Positions 37,113-51,306 are shown, counted from the first letter of the stretch. The stretch is DNA of 64,000 nt from Certhia americana (GCA_018697195.1 CM031879.1:38884573-38948572), one strand, 5' to 3'. Notes: generated by a model from the sequence alone, not told the origin. Numbers and translations: made by a program.

Positions 37113-40100
37113 ATCTAAGTCAAAATCTTCTACCATCAGAAACAGACAGCTAAGGTCAAGAACTTTCCTTTATCCAGAGAGAGACTCCACATCCAAAATG
37201 CTAGTAGTAAAGCCACCACAGATAAAACTCACCTGTCAGAAACAGAGCAGTAAAGGGTACAATATACTCAATCAATGAATTGCAGAGCCTCTATAATTCT
37301 TCAAATTATTTGCCAAGCCCCCAGAAAGAATCTTGTAATCAGAACAGAAAAGTTGAGTTCAGTGACACAAGCCACAAGGGTCTCCTTTCATGAGCAGGAG
37401 GATACTGTCCTCTGACAGCCAAGAAACAATTCCCTGTCACACACACACTACTATTAAATAAAAAATGAAAGAAATCCAAAGAATGTTTACACATTAAGAG
37501 AGAGGTAATCAGTTTAAAGTTTGTCTTTGGTGGGCACAGATGCAGTGTTCTATTTTTGTTCTGTGACAACAATGTTATCTAGTTTACTGCAGTTTTCTGT
37601 AGCATGTTCAAAACTTAGGTGATGACCTTTTCCCCCCCTGTATCTCATCTAAAGCCCATCTATCAGCAGAGGCCATACGCAGATGACAGATGGCAAGGTA
37701 AGGTGACATGTCTGTATTTTAGGTAACTATAGTATAAAAAGCATTCACACCAGCTGTTCTCCACGGTTGGCTGGCTCCACAGTTACCTAAATTTGATCTG
37801 CAAAACCCAGTTGATGGACATTTTCTGTTCAATTGTTCTAAACACAGAATTTTTTCACTCCACTTATTCTTATGTCTAAACTCCATCAAGGTTGTCAGTA
37901 AGCACAGGGATGCCTAGAATCCATCTATTCTTTTTTCTGTGGTGCATCATCTGATTAGAGGACTAGCATACATATCATCTATGTACACATGCAGACATAT
38001 AAAATGCATGTATACATATACACACAGGTATTTTATGTGTATTGAAAAATATAATTAAACAATATGATAGAATTTTATTTCATTTGCAAGAAAGAGAAGA
38101 AATAATGTAATATTCATTGCTGCAGTAGAGTTTATAGTTATTTGAAAACATACTGGTCTCAAACACCATATCTAAATGTTCTGTTATTGTGAAAAGGGTT
38201 AAGTAAGTGCGAATATTCTGTGTCGACCCTTTTGTGAAAATGAACTTAAGAATGGACTGAAGTCCTGTATCTGAAGGAAGACCAGAACACAGAAGTTCAG
38301 CATACTCGCCACAATGAAGCAAGCTTTTCAAAACTGAGTAGTACATCTGATAGTCACAACTAAAGGGAAATTAAAGTGCTCTGCAAAAATTATGACTCTT
38401 TTTTTATTTTGCATCACTGAAATAAACAAATGCTAGTTATCCAGACTATCTGTTTGTCCTGGATCTGTAACATAAAAAGATGTTGAGGGGTCTCAAAGCA
38501 TGCCATTTTTGTAAGCTGTGAACCTGGACTTCTTTTGCTTCAAAAGGATAGTGTGGGAAGTGATGGTGTCCCTTAGCTCTGCTCTGCCTGGTCTGGAACA
38601 GGGAGAGTAGCCCATGTCATTATTTCCAGATGGAAATTACTCTGCAAGTGGGAATACGTATGTTATATTGTTTACCACCACAGGACAACTGAGATTTTCT
38701 TCAATCTTACTTGTGTTCTAGAAAAATTCTACAGTATTCCCTCTTCATAAAATCATGACTTGCTGTTTTTCTTCCTATTCACTTTCTACAATTCGTAAAG
38801 GAATTATACAGGACATGGACTGAAAATTCAGGGATTGTCACACTGAACAGAAATTGAAAATTCTGTTAAGACCTCCATGACCTTGAGTAAGTTTCAGTTA
38901 CCTTTATCTACTTTTAATCCACAAGATTCTTGGCTACAATCAGGTTTCCAAGACACTGAGGTAAACACATTAAAAGTTAGCGAGAAGGAAAATTTCTAAT
39001 ATAAAATACGTGAAGCTAAACAAGCCCATGAAAACTGCATCTTAAAAATTGAATGCAAATTATTGGAGAGAGCATAACATGCAATCAACATTCTGAACCT
39101 GCTTATATTTTCCCTCACAGTAGCAGCAAATTCAAATACATTGTTGCTTTTTTGTTGAAAAAAAAAACTTGGTGTAAAAAGAAATAAAAAAAGAAAGAAA
39201 CTATACTTCTTCAGTTTTCACAGGTGGAATTATTTAGGTTTGTGTTTTGGATATACAAGACTTTCTTATGTTTGATCAACAAAGAATTAAATTTAACTTT
39301 AAAACCTGGACTTTATTTTAACAATATTTGCCCTACTTCAGCTTTTAAAATGTATGCTATTCTTACTCCAAAGTCTTGAAACACAATCTTTCTTGAATGA
39401 AATTATCTGACCAGCTAATGATTTTATTTCTGGCATTCATATTAATAAAAGATATAAGAAAATGAATTACCAATTAATATAAAAGTAAAATTCAGCTCAT
39501 AAATATAACAATATTATAACTGTATTCTTGAGAACCTTTTAACACATAATAAGAAAAAAAAAGTGAATAGTTGCAAGGTATTCTCAGGATTATATGGGTA
39601 AGTGGCAATCTTGACAGATTTCTGCAGAACACATAAAAATGTAAATAAATCTAGATTTCCTTTCTCAGTTGCCTTAACAAATATAAGGCTTTTCTTTTCC
39701 TGAGACTTTAATATGTTTCTTTAGTATTTGGAACAGAACTGCAAGTCTGGACATGGTTTATGTGGCAGAAGTAAGGGAGAGGTACAAATATATGATAGCT
39801 AAAACATCACATGTAAGTACTCTGTTGTTTTTCTCTATTTTCCCTGAAAATATAAAGTATATAAATACATAGTTTAACATTTTTATAAGAGCAATCATGC
39901 TATAAAAATAATGCAGTGATAGTTCTTGTCATTGATCAAGACTTACTTAATTTTCTATAGAGATCTTCGGAACTTACTTTATTTGACTAGGTGAAAAACA
40001 AGTGCACAGTCACAAACTGATAGTCCTGTAAGTTCCATGTATTAGGTGTCACAGAAAATATTCTTTAGGATTATTTTTGTCAATAGCTCTAGTTGGTTTT

Positions 40101-41245
40101 GAGAATTTAAATAGGTTCCTATGCAACCAATTAAACTGAGAAGGAACAGCTCTGCTGGGCTCTCACCTTATACAGTATTCTGCTCAAAATTAGCATCTGT
40201 AATTTTTTTGCTCACTAGGAGAGAGAAACAAAAATAAAATGTTCTATTGGTTAGATAAATTCCATTTTTACTTCCTTCTGCAGCTGGGTAGTTCTTAAGC
40301 TTTGTGATACTCTGGTTCTGCTCCAGTTAGATGTTCACTTTTGACTCAGGAAGACACATGTTTGGTTGAAAATTATTCATACATTTGCAGAGTTTCCATT
40401 TGGACAATATATTTTATAACAGTGTATTTTTATACATATACTGCAGCACTACCAAATAGCAGCCTGATACTATGCTTTTCAAGTGGTATTGCAACATACA
40501 GATACTATAAAATTGTCTCCTTCCATGAGAAAAATATCACTCTGTGATTCATTGCAAAGTCAGAAGGGAAGGATTAACATGTGGGAATACAGGAAGGGTG
40601 CAACCCACAGCCTTTCCAAATTCCATAATAAAATTCACTTCTGAGGGATGTTATACGTCAGAGAATTTTATATATTATATATTATATATATATAAAATAT
40701 GCATATATATAAAAGTGACACTTGAAAGCAGAAATCAGATGCTAAACCATTTGAAAATATTTGTGTTTATGGATCACCATTTTATAAAGGAAAGGGATGT
40801 ACAGAGAACTTGGTACATCATGTTATCTTCCTTGCTCAGCACCAGATTCTTAAAGAAGTAGTAAGCTGTGTTCATTTTCCCCATGTCAGACATCTGAAAA
40901 TCATACAGCTGAAGTGAATACCTCTTTTAATCTTCAGTGGAGAGAGAAGCTTTTAAGATTAATTGCTTCCCTTTCTTTAAGTGTCTGCTACTCATTACTA
41001 ATACTAGAGGAATCACAAAAGGAATTATTTAGATTTATACTTTCTGACAATTAATTTCTGCCAATGTATCCCACAGACTGAAAATTTAGTGCTCTGCTTT
41101 GCCAAGTTGACAATCAGCTGATCCGTGGTGCTTATCAGCATTAGGCTTAAAATTTCTTTCTTCTTAAATACCAGTTTTACTAACCAGCAGAGGAAAAGAT
41201 AACCATACTTTCATTTTCCCATCTGAGTTGTTCTTAAGCGAATAG

Positions 41246-41284
41246 CATTCTCTTTGAGATAATAACATTATCTCAAAGGGAATG
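41246..41284. repeat. Near-perfect hairpin, 18-bp arms
   Basis: The left arm CATTCTCTTTGAGATAAT (41,246-41,263) and the right arm ATTATCTCAAAGGGAATG (41,267-41,284) are complementary at 17 of 18 positions, with a 3-base AAC loop. A further short CTTAAG/CTTAAA pairing lies outside the arms after an unpaired stretch. The structure is real in the sequence; whether it is transcribed or is a relic of a small palindromic element is unknown. Confidence 0.85.
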
Positions 41285-43004
41285 TAAACCTTAAAAGACA
41301 TGTTATTACTGCAAAATATCAAACTCAGAATATGCAACTGGATTTTAATATATACAGCAAGCACCTTGTAATTCTTAATCTATTTCTTGACAAGACTAGC
41401 TACAGACTAAAGTAATATAAGCATACTGAACAGGTAATAGGTGATCTGAAATAATTTCTCAGCAAATCAAATCAATAGAAATTCGCCATGTATATAAAAG
41501 TAATGTTGTGATGTTACTTCAAATGAGAACAAAGAGAAAGAGGAAGAAGAGGAAGAAGAGGGAAAAGAAGAGCAAGGACTAGTGGGAAAGCTGAACTGTT
41601 CCTGCTACTTAAAATTCACACTTCTGTTTGCCTTAACTGGTAACTTGCAATAAATGTTGAAAACCATTGCAATAGTATGTTATTGAATAAAGTCACTTCT
41701 TATTAAAATAAAGGGTAAACAGAGATTATGCCTAGAGCTGGCGAGATTACTGGTGTTTTCTACGTAACTATTACAAAAACTCTTAGAATTTTTTATTTTG
41801 GAGGGGAAAAACCTATGACTATGCATTCACTAAAGCTAATCAATTTATTAGGATCATTGAAAACCTCAGAGGAAAAAAAGAAATTAATTCTTTCCTTGGA
41901 TTCCATGTCACTCTAGAATCCTCGAAATAATTTGGAACTATTAATACTTTAATTTCTATTTTAAAAAATTGTCCAAAGGAATCTTAACACAATCAGTAGG
42001 ACGAAGAACTAATAAACTTGGGAAAATTATTTGAATAATGTGGATTATTAATTGCTAAGACATTACATCTGTAATGTAAGTTGGATGCAATTTAATCCCA
42101 GAGACGTCATTCCAGGTCTGTGAAACTTCAATTTGGTCTGTGATCTTGGGGGTTTTTTCAAGTTTGCTTAGTGCATTTGCATGACCACAATTTCCTTCCC
42201 TCTTTTCCTGACTATAAAATGGTGAGACCACTTCCACTTCATTCTTCAACAGCTATCTACATTACTTCATATTTAAAAAAAGACAATTAATTTTAAAAAG
42301 TTGCATCATGATTAGGATATAAATTAAAGACTGTGAAGACTGTAAAGTCCATTTTCATGTCATTCTAGTGCAGATTAAGTCAGCAATTCCCAAGACCACA
42401 GAAAATATTGATTTTGCAACTTTTCCAACACAAAATCTTTTCAATGAAAATTAGTATCTTTAGGGATGACATGCTAACTTCTCCAAATGTAATAATATTG
42501 TCCTGAGTGGTAATGAAATAACTTATTTGTAAGTTATTTAAAAATTTTGAGATCAAAATTGCAAAATATAGGAAATTCTTTCCTATTACATGCTTGTCTA
42601 ACTTTTGCTGTAGACACGGTGTTTTACAGTAACTGTCCATTTTCTAATAGAACTGTTACCCTATTACTGAAAATGGCAATGCTTTTAAACTCTCAATAAG
42701 TCATGAATATCATATTTTTACCATGCTTATGTGAGACTGTAGCCTTATTTTCTACCTGTACACATGCCTGAATTTTGAAAGTCACTTATTCTTCTCAAAA
42801 ATTATTAATCAAGCTAATTTGAAAATATGCCTGAGAAGTTTTATTCTTAATTATACATACTATGCATATACCTGATTTTATAACAATATAGGATGGGAAA
42901 TTTTATGTCAGAGTTTTCCCTATATCTTAACTACTTTGGCTCTTTGACCTTATATCAGATATTTCTCACTAAAATCCTTCAATCATACGAAATAACCCCA
43001 GGCA

Positions 43005-43118
43005 TCAGTACAGTCTGGGGGCTGACCTACTGGAAAACTGCTTTGCAGAGAAGGACCTGCGGGTCCTGGTGACCAACAAGTGTCCATGAGTGAGCATTCT
43101 ATGCCTTCATCAAGGGCT
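43005..43118 (+). mobile_element. CR1 LINE internal fragment, sense
   Basis: The blocks CATCAGTACAGTCTGGGGG, TTTGCAGAGAAGGACCTG and CGGGTCCTGGTGACCAACAA match the CR1 ORF2 region between the polymerase core and the C-terminal domain. Only about 110 bp remain, and the 3' tail is not present next to it. Confidence 0.75.
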
Positions 43119-45635
43119 CTGTTAAGGCAAATTACAGTCAACAAGTGTGTCTAAAGGACTTTTAAATGAAGAACGGCTAGTGAGATGGGTGGCTTAGCTA
43201 TCAAGGCTTGATTTGAGTTTTCTTACCTGAGAAATTAAGGGGTTCTTCATACCTCTGATATAGTCAAAGTGTTTATTTTGTGAAAATTCAGCTTGGTGTT
43301 CTGTGGGTCTTGTCTTAGGCCAATGTCTGGCCTGGACTGCAGGACACCTCTGCAGTGCCTCTGGCTCCACCTGCAGCCTGCCTGTAGGTTGAGAGCTGGA
43401 TAACAGCCATGAAAGGAGGGAACTGCACTGTGGAAACCAGGGTCATACAAAGCTGAGACAAAAATAATCACAGGTATTTCCAAGATGATCCAAGAAATAG
43501 CTTAAATATTCCTGGCATGTAATAGTGGCCTCTACATCCACAGAAAGGAAAAATAACCCAAAAGTATTGAAGGTGTGACAAAAGGAATTATAAAATTACA
43601 ACAGTGTTTGCAAGGTGACAAGGCACATTCAGGGTATTTATTTACTTAAAAAAAAAATACTGATAATGAGGAATTTCTGATTCTTCCAGAATACATTTAA
43701 AAAGATGAGTTAAATCAGCTACAAAAAAATCCTTACAGATACAGGTCTGAACATAGGAAAGAACCCCTTACCTAAACAAGTTGTGACATTTACCAACTCC
43801 ACTATAATAAATTCACTAAGGGAAAACATATACTTTCTTAAGAAAACATAAGCCCATTGTTTTTTCATAATCATACCTGACATCCTCCCCGCCAAGATAT
43901 ATTTTTCTACTACAGTGCAAATATTCCATCCAACAGAGATCAATTTTTTTGCCAAGTTAATACTTGCATGATGGGTAGAAAAATACAATCATACATTTTT
44001 CAATAATAAGCCAGGCATATGCAAGAGGAATGCAATTCTTTTATTTAAAATTAACATTGGCTAACATAAGTATTTTCTCCCTGAATGTACGTCATCATTC
44101 TCATTTTTTCCAAACATGGACTCTGTTTCTGTCTTGTTAATTCAATATATTTAATTGTAAGTAGTTTGCATGTGGTGACTTTGCTTTTGCTCAAGCTTTT
44201 AAATATCATTTTGAGTTGCATTTGGATGGGTAGGAACTTGGACAAAAACACAGATTCTATTTTGTGCTAAAACATACCACAGCTTCATGGATCAGACTGA
44301 ATCGTTCAAAGATCATATTTTATTCACAAAAAACCATGGAAGTGTTAACCATATATGTTCACAAAATGCTTTCTAATGCAAATATTTCACAAAAAATAAA
44401 AAATGTAAATTATTTTTAACTATCTTTGCTGTCAAAACTCAAACATTTAAAGAAATTCATAGTTAACAGCTCCAGATAAATGTATGTTTAAAATGAATGT
44501 AACATTCATTAAGAATACAGAATTACATCTACTTTTTAGTAGTAGTCCTCCTTCTTTTCATATCGTTGTTCATTAAAAGGTGACATATTTAGTCCCACAT
44601 ACAAAATCCCAACATAGTCACAATATTTTGTAAAAGATTCAGATGCAAAATACACCTTGAAAAGGGAATATTGACAAGCTTGCTCATGAAAGTCTTGGAT
44701 GTAAGCTTTGCTGCAGCTCTTAACTATCATTATGTCCCTTTGTTCAAAATGGAGCAGTGCAGAATGGGAATTTCTTCACCAGGTTCTAACCAAGAATTGT
44801 ATGATCTTCTGATCTTCTGGTACGTAAAGTGCCTGTAGCATGACACTGATTGAAGTTCTAGTTCAAGATCTAGAGACATCCCCTTTTCCTCCAGCTGCAA
44901 CTGGTGGTCAGTACTCTTCTACAGCTTTGGGCATGTTTTACTTCTCTGCAGAAAACCACTCCCCTATTTTCAGTGCTGAAATAGTGGCTTCTATTTTGTA
45001 TGAAAGAGTAAGCAAAGAGAATTGTCCCTAAATTTGCAAAAGTTCTTTAAGGACTTCTATTCTGTTTGTAAAATGAAAAAACACCTTGCCACAGGCTTCT
45101 TAAATTACTTAAATTAAAGTACTTAAAATGTACTATAATGTTATTTTCTGATTCTGCATATTCCATTCATGCTAAATGAATTCTATGGAATGTAAAACGG
45201 TTTTAGTGCTGCTACAATTTTTGAGTTGATGTGCATAGATTGTAAACTTGACATGCTTGGTTTGGAATACTTCTAATGCACCAGACACAACTCATGAATA
45301 TTAGAGATTACAGTTTTAGAAATAAATCACTGTATTCTCGATTTACCCTATACCAGTGAGTTTTCCTAATCTATATTCTCCAGCTAAGCTTAGAAATACA
45401 GTTTTTATATTTGTCTTTTAAAATATAGCTCTTAAATGTTCCATCATGGAATTGAACAATAATAAAGACATCCCCACATTCCTAATTCTCAACTCAAAAA
45501 TAGTACTTTTTAGATTCTGTATTGTTAACAAGCTCAGTTGGAATTAATGAGAACAACCAGCTGGTGGCTCAATAAGATTAAAAAAAAAAAAAAAATTAGT
45601 AATAAAACTATGTCTACCTATGTCTTCACATCCAA
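43119..45635. other. Mostly AT-rich, nothing firmly recognised
   Basis: The part at 43,300-43,460 is GC-richer and resembles repeat-derived DNA (an LTR or LINE piece), but I cannot name it. The rest is AT-rich with chance frames. A16 lies at 45,580-45,595. Confidence 0.5.
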
Positions 45636-45750
45636 TTCTGATCATCTGGAACCAATCCTGTGCAATGTGCTCTTCAATGTCCATGTTCGTGCTGGAAAGT
45701 TGGACAAGATGGTCCCTTCCAAACTTGCATATTCTGTAATTCTGTAATTA
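45636..45750 (+). mobile_element. CR1-type 3' tail fragment, sense
   Basis: The sequence ATCATCTGGAACCAATCCTG, followed by TTGGACAAGATGGTCCCTTC, CAAACTTGCATATTCTGTAA and TTCTGTAATT, is the conserved end shared by CR1-type elements, including the terminal octamer-like repeats. Confidence 0.75.
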
Positions 45751-48700
45751 TGAAGACTGCCTGAATAAACATAGACACAAACAAATAAGTAATTATTAGA
45801 AGATGGGAATAAAGACCTTTAATACATAGAAAAAGTCCTTCTTAAAAGAGTTGCAAAGAATGACCATTTTTTTGCGTTTGAAACCCAGTATTAGATTCCT
45901 TTTCCACATCAGGTCTCAGCATTTCACAGAAGTAATTCTGCACTAAGAAATACATAAGAAGGTGTCAAAGCTCCTCTTGAAAAAAACCTTGAAGTCAGAG
46001 AACCAAGTGTAACAAACACTCTGGAAAGGAGAGATGACTAAATAAAATGCAATTGAAAAAAACCATAAAATTTGCATATGAAGTGACTACAAGCGAATAT
46101 ATTGAGATGAAAGGAGGTGCAGCAAAAAGGACGGAAACTTAACAAAATTATTCCCATTGAAATCAAAAAATCAGGGAAAAAAGGTAAACAGAGAGATAAG
46201 AGAAACAATGGAAGAACTGAAATGTTAAAAAATATTTTTAAAAAAGAGGAACTTCTGAAGGCAGGTGGAAACAAGAAAAGACAATGGGATGACACAAAGT
46301 GCAGGGACATGGACTGAAGCTTGCCCAAATGATCCTCATTGAAATCATAAGATTTCATTCCTTTCCTGAAAAGAAAATTTGAATTTGTTCTGAATCTATT
46401 TTCTCTCCATGCAGATCACTTCTTTTTTTTTTTTTCCTTTCTTTATACTAATTTAACTTTCCACTTTAACTTAATGGAAAAGCAAACTTTTCCACATAAT
46501 GGCACAGTCAACCTCTGCTGGAAGGTTACCTTGTACTGCACTATTCCCCAAATACTCATTTACCCTGTCAAGTTTTCTGCCAGCCACAGTAAATATACTC
46601 TAATTTATTTATACTGTACAGTATACTACACACTGATAGACAGCTAGTTGAGAAACATAAAATTGTTGTGAAAAAAAAGTTGAGTACTTTTTTCTATTGG
46701 TCAGGGAGTTAAAAATAATACATCCATACTTAAATAACAATTTTGCATTTTAGTAGGCTGACATGGTTTATAACTCATTAGATTTGCAGTATAAATTTCC
46801 GGATTACAGCAACGAGTCTGAAATATCTAAAAAAGATTGCTGTGATTACAGAAAGGCTTCAGGAAGACAGAAAGAATATAAGTTTTTCCTCTCCCTGTGG
46901 AACATGGAGGAATGGAAAGGCTTGAAACAAAACAATCAAATATCAAGCTTTCAGGTGCTGTCTTCTTATATTACATTCCAGAGTTTAAAAAAAAAAATCA
47001 AACACAAACCAACAAACAAAAAACAAGCCCTGTTAAATCATGTCTTAATTTTTCTTCCCTTTATACACATAAAGAACTTTGTCTGGAAACTGTTAAAGAT
47101 CTTTCATAACCATTCACATATTTTGTCCAATATATTTACTTGGATCCAAGATGAAGTGGATTCATTTTAAAAAAGTTGAATATAGGGTTTTGTTGTAAAT
47201 CAGACTATTTATTTGATACTTGGAAATATCTTTTATGTTAGTATGATTATCTGTATGTGTTGTGGTTGCATATTTATCACTACTACCTTATAAAACACTA
47301 ATTTAATTTAAGCTTCTAATATATAATATATCATGGATACCCCTTCTATTCCAAAAGAAGTGTAATTTTATCTTGTGAAATAAATCTTTGTTATTAGAGG
47401 CATGACTTTTCTTATAGTACCAAAATTATTTTGAATTCATCACTGTTTGTTGTACTGAGCAATTTATAATTATCTTCCTAATTAATTTCAAAAGCAATTA
47501 GATTTTTTTCCCTCTGTGTAATAAAAAAAAGGGCAAGTTTAAATTACTTATTTATTCAGAGGGAAAAAACAGCTGGGAAGTATGCAAAGCAACTTGAAAT
47601 CATTTTATTTGTTAACTCTATTGGTGGAGTCTGCCATCTTAGAATATATTTATCAGGCATTAATATTGTCTCAGGTGCTGATCCTATAAACAGTGATCTG
47701 GATAAAGAATTCCTTATTTCTGGCTGATAAATGTAAAGGTTGAGATAGGGTAAACAAGAAAAATAACAATTATAGAGATTTATAACCAGAAAGTCATACT
47801 TAGTAGTGTGATTCAGCTTACAACTTTTATAAATTATCTAAAAAGTATGTTAACATAGAAAAGTATGTGGGTTAAGTTATAAGAGCAGATCAAGTATTTC
47901 ATAGTATAGCACTGAGGATAACAAATAAATTCGGGACAGTCTGAAAATGTACAGCTGAGGAAGGTCAGTAGATGCACAAATGAGGTGTGGACCATTTCTC
48001 TTCTCAATGTTGAAGGCAGCAATGCAGAATATCAAAAAATGAGGACAAATAGGTAAAAGTTGGCTATGATACAAAGACAGAAATGTAACATCTCCCATAT
48101 GACTTCTGCAAAGCAATCAGTCCACTGGAGAGGATCAATTAATGGAAGTTCATGCTGTATATATAAATTTCCTCTACCATGTGCAAGAAGAAAAATGTAT
48201 CTCACCACAAATATCAAATATCCACAACACTCAAGAACAGCTCTCCTATAAGCAACACAGACTTAAATTATTTGGAGAGATGGAGAAAATGGTGAACCAT
48301 AAATCCAGGTTTCTGGAATAGCACCTTCAGATAGATCCTAGAACTTCTGGAAGTTCTCCATTACAAGTGGTGAATTTAAATACTTTTCTAAGTAATAATT
48401 TGGTCCTTACTGACTCATCTGGAAAATGAGGGTTGAGGTCCTCCTCTTACAATGTGTTGCAGTGCATCTATCTCAGTACTTTAAGTAACAGAAGAGTTGG
48501 CCCAGGGGCTTACCTGCTTCGTCCATCTCTAACCCAGCTGAGCCACAGAGGCATGCATCCAAACAAAAGTTTTCCCTTATTTCTCAAACATGGAGTCAAT
48601 ATGAAAGCAGGTGCCCAGACCTTGTCTCCTTTTCTGCAGCAGAGTTTAAAGAAGAGACAAAAGAGCCCTTTTGTCATTCTTTAGACTGGAAAATGAGGAG

Positions 48701-50249
48701 ACCTTGAAGAAATCTGGAAGTGGCGCCAGACCAGAAGAAGGGTAAACAACTCTTTCTTCTTCTGCTTGGTTAGCCAGAGTTTGTTTTGATGTCATGTCTG
48801 GCAGACACAAGAAAAGCCAGCAGCTTGGCAATGGAGATACTAAGCACCAATTCAAGATGTTTTCTGATAGTACACTGGACTTTATTATGCTAGATATCCA
48901 TTACCAGTGAAAGTTTGAAGTATATTTCAGGAAATGCTTGGAGCACTAGGAATGTTCCAGGAAAATGTTAGCTGAGATGCCATTACCTAACCTGGATCCA
49001 GACTGACTATAGCTGCCAACGAGCTGAGCTGTGATGTGAAGCTCCAAAGCCTCACACTATAGATCTTTGGCAGTTAAATCTTGCTTTCAGCAAAATTGGA
49101 CTGTTTTGTTAAACTTAATTTGTAAGTACTGGGTTTATTCCTGTTCCCTTGCGATTAGGTTAGCAATTTAGGCTGGAACCCCCCACAGGAGGTATCATTT
49201 ACCCACCTACTAAAGAGGTCTGTAAAGTGCAGGGGGTTACAGTGTTTCCTTCTCTAAACTATTCAGAACCTTAACACTTATGGGAAGACTTCAGACCACG
49301 TTGATGTGAAGTTCAAAACAGAGAACTTGATAGGTTGGGGGTGGGGGCAGAAGTATTTTTTTTTCCATGCAGGAAGTGTGGGCCAGAAGTCTTGGCTTTT
49401 GTGGCTGAGAAAATTGTTTGCATTATCAAAAACCTGTACTCGATTATATAATTGTCTATTAATTTAAAATTCTATCCCTAGGTTATATCTCCTTTCAGTC
49501 TAACTCCAACTTTTTTGGGCTATCAGATGCATCTCACTAGGGGAAGCAGAAGTTTTCAAAACAGTAATCCAGTCTCCAAAGATGCACAGACCTTCTAAAC
49601 ATTCTTCAACCTGGCTGCAGACAGGCAATCCAAAAGTGGAACAGGCTCTTTCAGAGAAAGTGTGACAGGGTAAGATCATGGCAGAACAGATGACCTAATA
49701 ATTACTAAGACAGTTTTAAGTTCTGTTTAGTCAATATTACACCAGGAAGAGTATAAAGGAATGCTTTGAAAGAGGCATGAACATAAGTAATTTTTTTTTT
49801 CCTTTTTATATAAGAAAATGTCATGGCAAAGCTACAAATGATGTTCTATCCTGCATAGGAAGCAAAAGCTGAAACAGGTAATTGACTATTTCAGCCATCC
49901 CCTAATAGCTTAACTTTAATTACACCAGTTGATTTACTTCAAAGAACTTCCAACCTGGGGTCAAGCCCAAACAAAATCATCATGTATGAAAATCAAAGGC
50001 TTAAAAGTATGACTAGAACAAATGGGACTGAAGACATCAAAGTTTGAAAGCAGCCAAAGAGTTATTGGTTTATTAAAAATGGACACTGAATGATACCCAG
50101 AAAACTTTACAAGAATTTAAATGAACAAAATTAAGGATATTTTTTGCTATTCTGTTAAAAGTAAAAGATATAAAACAAGTGAAGGGAGAAATTTTGAAAA
50201 GCAAGACAAGGGCCTAATTTTTGTGCTTTCTTGTTTTTCAGTTTGTTGG
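45751..50249. other. AT-rich stretch, nothing recognised
   Basis: Frames at 46,038-46,358 and 46,763-47,170 (135 codons) are among the longer ones, but they overlap each other's shadows, are rich in Lys, Ile and Phe as random AT-rich translation is, and show no motif. T13 lies at 46,423-46,435. The GC-richer piece at 49.15-49.35 kb is unassigned. Confidence 0.55.
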
Positions 50250-50254
50250 GTACC
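50250..50254. repeat. Target site duplication, left copy (GTACC)
   Basis: GTACC directly before the LTR, repeated exactly at 51,307-51,311 directly after it. Confidence 0.85.
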
Positions 50255-51306
50255 TGTTGTGGACTGACACTGGCCAAATGCCAGGTACCCATGAAGCCCG
50301 TTCACTCACCCTCCCCTGCCACAGCTGGGCAGAGGAGGGAAAAAAGGGTTCATGAGCTGAGATAAGGACCAGGACAAAACACTCCAAGGGCAAAACAGGC
50401 TCAACTTAAAGGTACAAAGTGAACTCATTGCTAACAATGAATTAAAGGAGGATAATGAGAAGTAAAATAAGCCCATAAAACACCCATTCCCCCAGCCCAT
50501 CCCTCCTTCCCACTGATTGCACAGGGAGATAGCATGTAGGTGTTTTGGTCAGTCCACCACCTGAAGGTGTTCTTCTGCTGCTCTGGGAGAGGAATCCTTT
50601 CCTTGCTGCACTGTGTCCTTCCCACAGGACACAGTTCTGCATGAACTTCTCCAACATGGATCCACTCTCATGAGCAACAGTCCTGCCAGAACTGCTGCAA
50701 TATGAGTCCCTCCCATGGGCACACAGTCCTCCCAAAACTGCTGCGACATGAGTCATTCTTCCATAGGGTGCAATCCTCCAAGGACAGGCTGCTCCAGCTT
50801 GGGAGCAGGGCCCCTCTCTTCACTGGGTCTCCCACAGGATCACAGCCTCCTCTAGGCATCCACCTGCTCCAGCATGGGCACCTCCCCCATGGGCCATGGG
50901 TGGATCTCTGCATCCCCTGTGGATCCCCATGGCTGCAGGGACACAGCTGCCTCACCATGGTCTCCCCACAGCCTGCAGAGGCGTCTCACCTGCAGTGCTG
51001 GAGCACCTCCTGCCCCTCCTTCTCCACTGACTTTGTTGTCACCATGGGGTTTTTTCCCTCACATGTCCTCACCTCCTTCTCTTATCTGAATAGAAGAAAA
51101 AACATTTTGCACTGTTTTGATTTCCTGGTTAAATCTGTTATCAGTCATTACCAATCTCCCTAATTGGCCCAGCTTTGGCCAGCAGCACATCCATCTTCAG
51201 AACCATCAGGGATTGGCTCTGCTGGACATAGCGGAACCTTCTAGCAGCTTCTCACAGAAGCCACCTCTTGGCTCCTGACTACCAAAACCAGTGCAAAATC
51301 AACACA
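50255..51306 (-). mobile_element. Solitary LTR, 1,052 bp, avian endogenous retrovirus
   Basis: A complete solo LTR on the minus strand, bounded by TG...CA ends and a perfect 5-bp duplication GTACC. Family-typical blocks on the plus strand are GCCAGGTACCCATGAAGCCC near the left end, GAGATAAGGACCAGGACAAA, the repeated CTGCTCCAG/CATGGG boxes, GAGCACCTCCTGCCCCTCCT, and AGCTTCTCACAGAAGCCACC near the right end. A 5-bp duplication fits ERVL-type integration. Inside is a short array of ~46-bp units (50,644-50,783). The promoter would lie near the right end (a degenerate ATTTAA at about 51,130-51,135) and the polyadenylation region near 50,430. No gag, pol or env remains. Overlapping open frames of 60-153 codons across it are by-products of its GC-rich composition. 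Confidence 0.92.
50644..50783. repeat. ~46-bp tandem units inside the LTR
   Basis: Three adjacent diverged units start at 50,644, 50,690 and 50,736 (46, 46 and 48 bp). Each begins AACTTCTCC or AACTGCTGC and contains a CATG(G/A)(G/A)TC box and an AGTCCT or AATCCT box. A further partial unit seems to precede them. Such internal repeats are usual for this LTR type. Confidence 0.75.

Larger units (their letters stand above)
36402..43000. other. AT-rich stretch, nothing recognised
   Basis: No genes are recognised. Simple sequence includes an A-rich CAAAA-type tract (about 37,000-37,110, regular at 37,051-37,078), an AT-rich TATATT patch at 40,660-40,710 and a GAA/GAG purine tract at 41,525-41,573. 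The one structured element is the hairpin at 41,246-41,284. Confidence 0.55.

Noticed and set aside
43300..43460. Possible third copy of the unnamed repeat at 6.0 and 31.3 kb
   Set aside because: GC content and general look are similar, but the diagnostic blocks are not present in order.
46763..47170. 135-codon plus-strand frame
   Set aside because: The composition is that of translated AT-rich sequence (Lys, Ile, Phe, Asn, His), with no motif and an overlapping second frame.
50702..51163. 153-codon plus-strand frame and overlapping minus-strand frames of up to 104 codons
   Set aside because: They lie entirely in the non-coding solo LTR. Several frames are open at once because the LTR is GC-rich and internally repeated.
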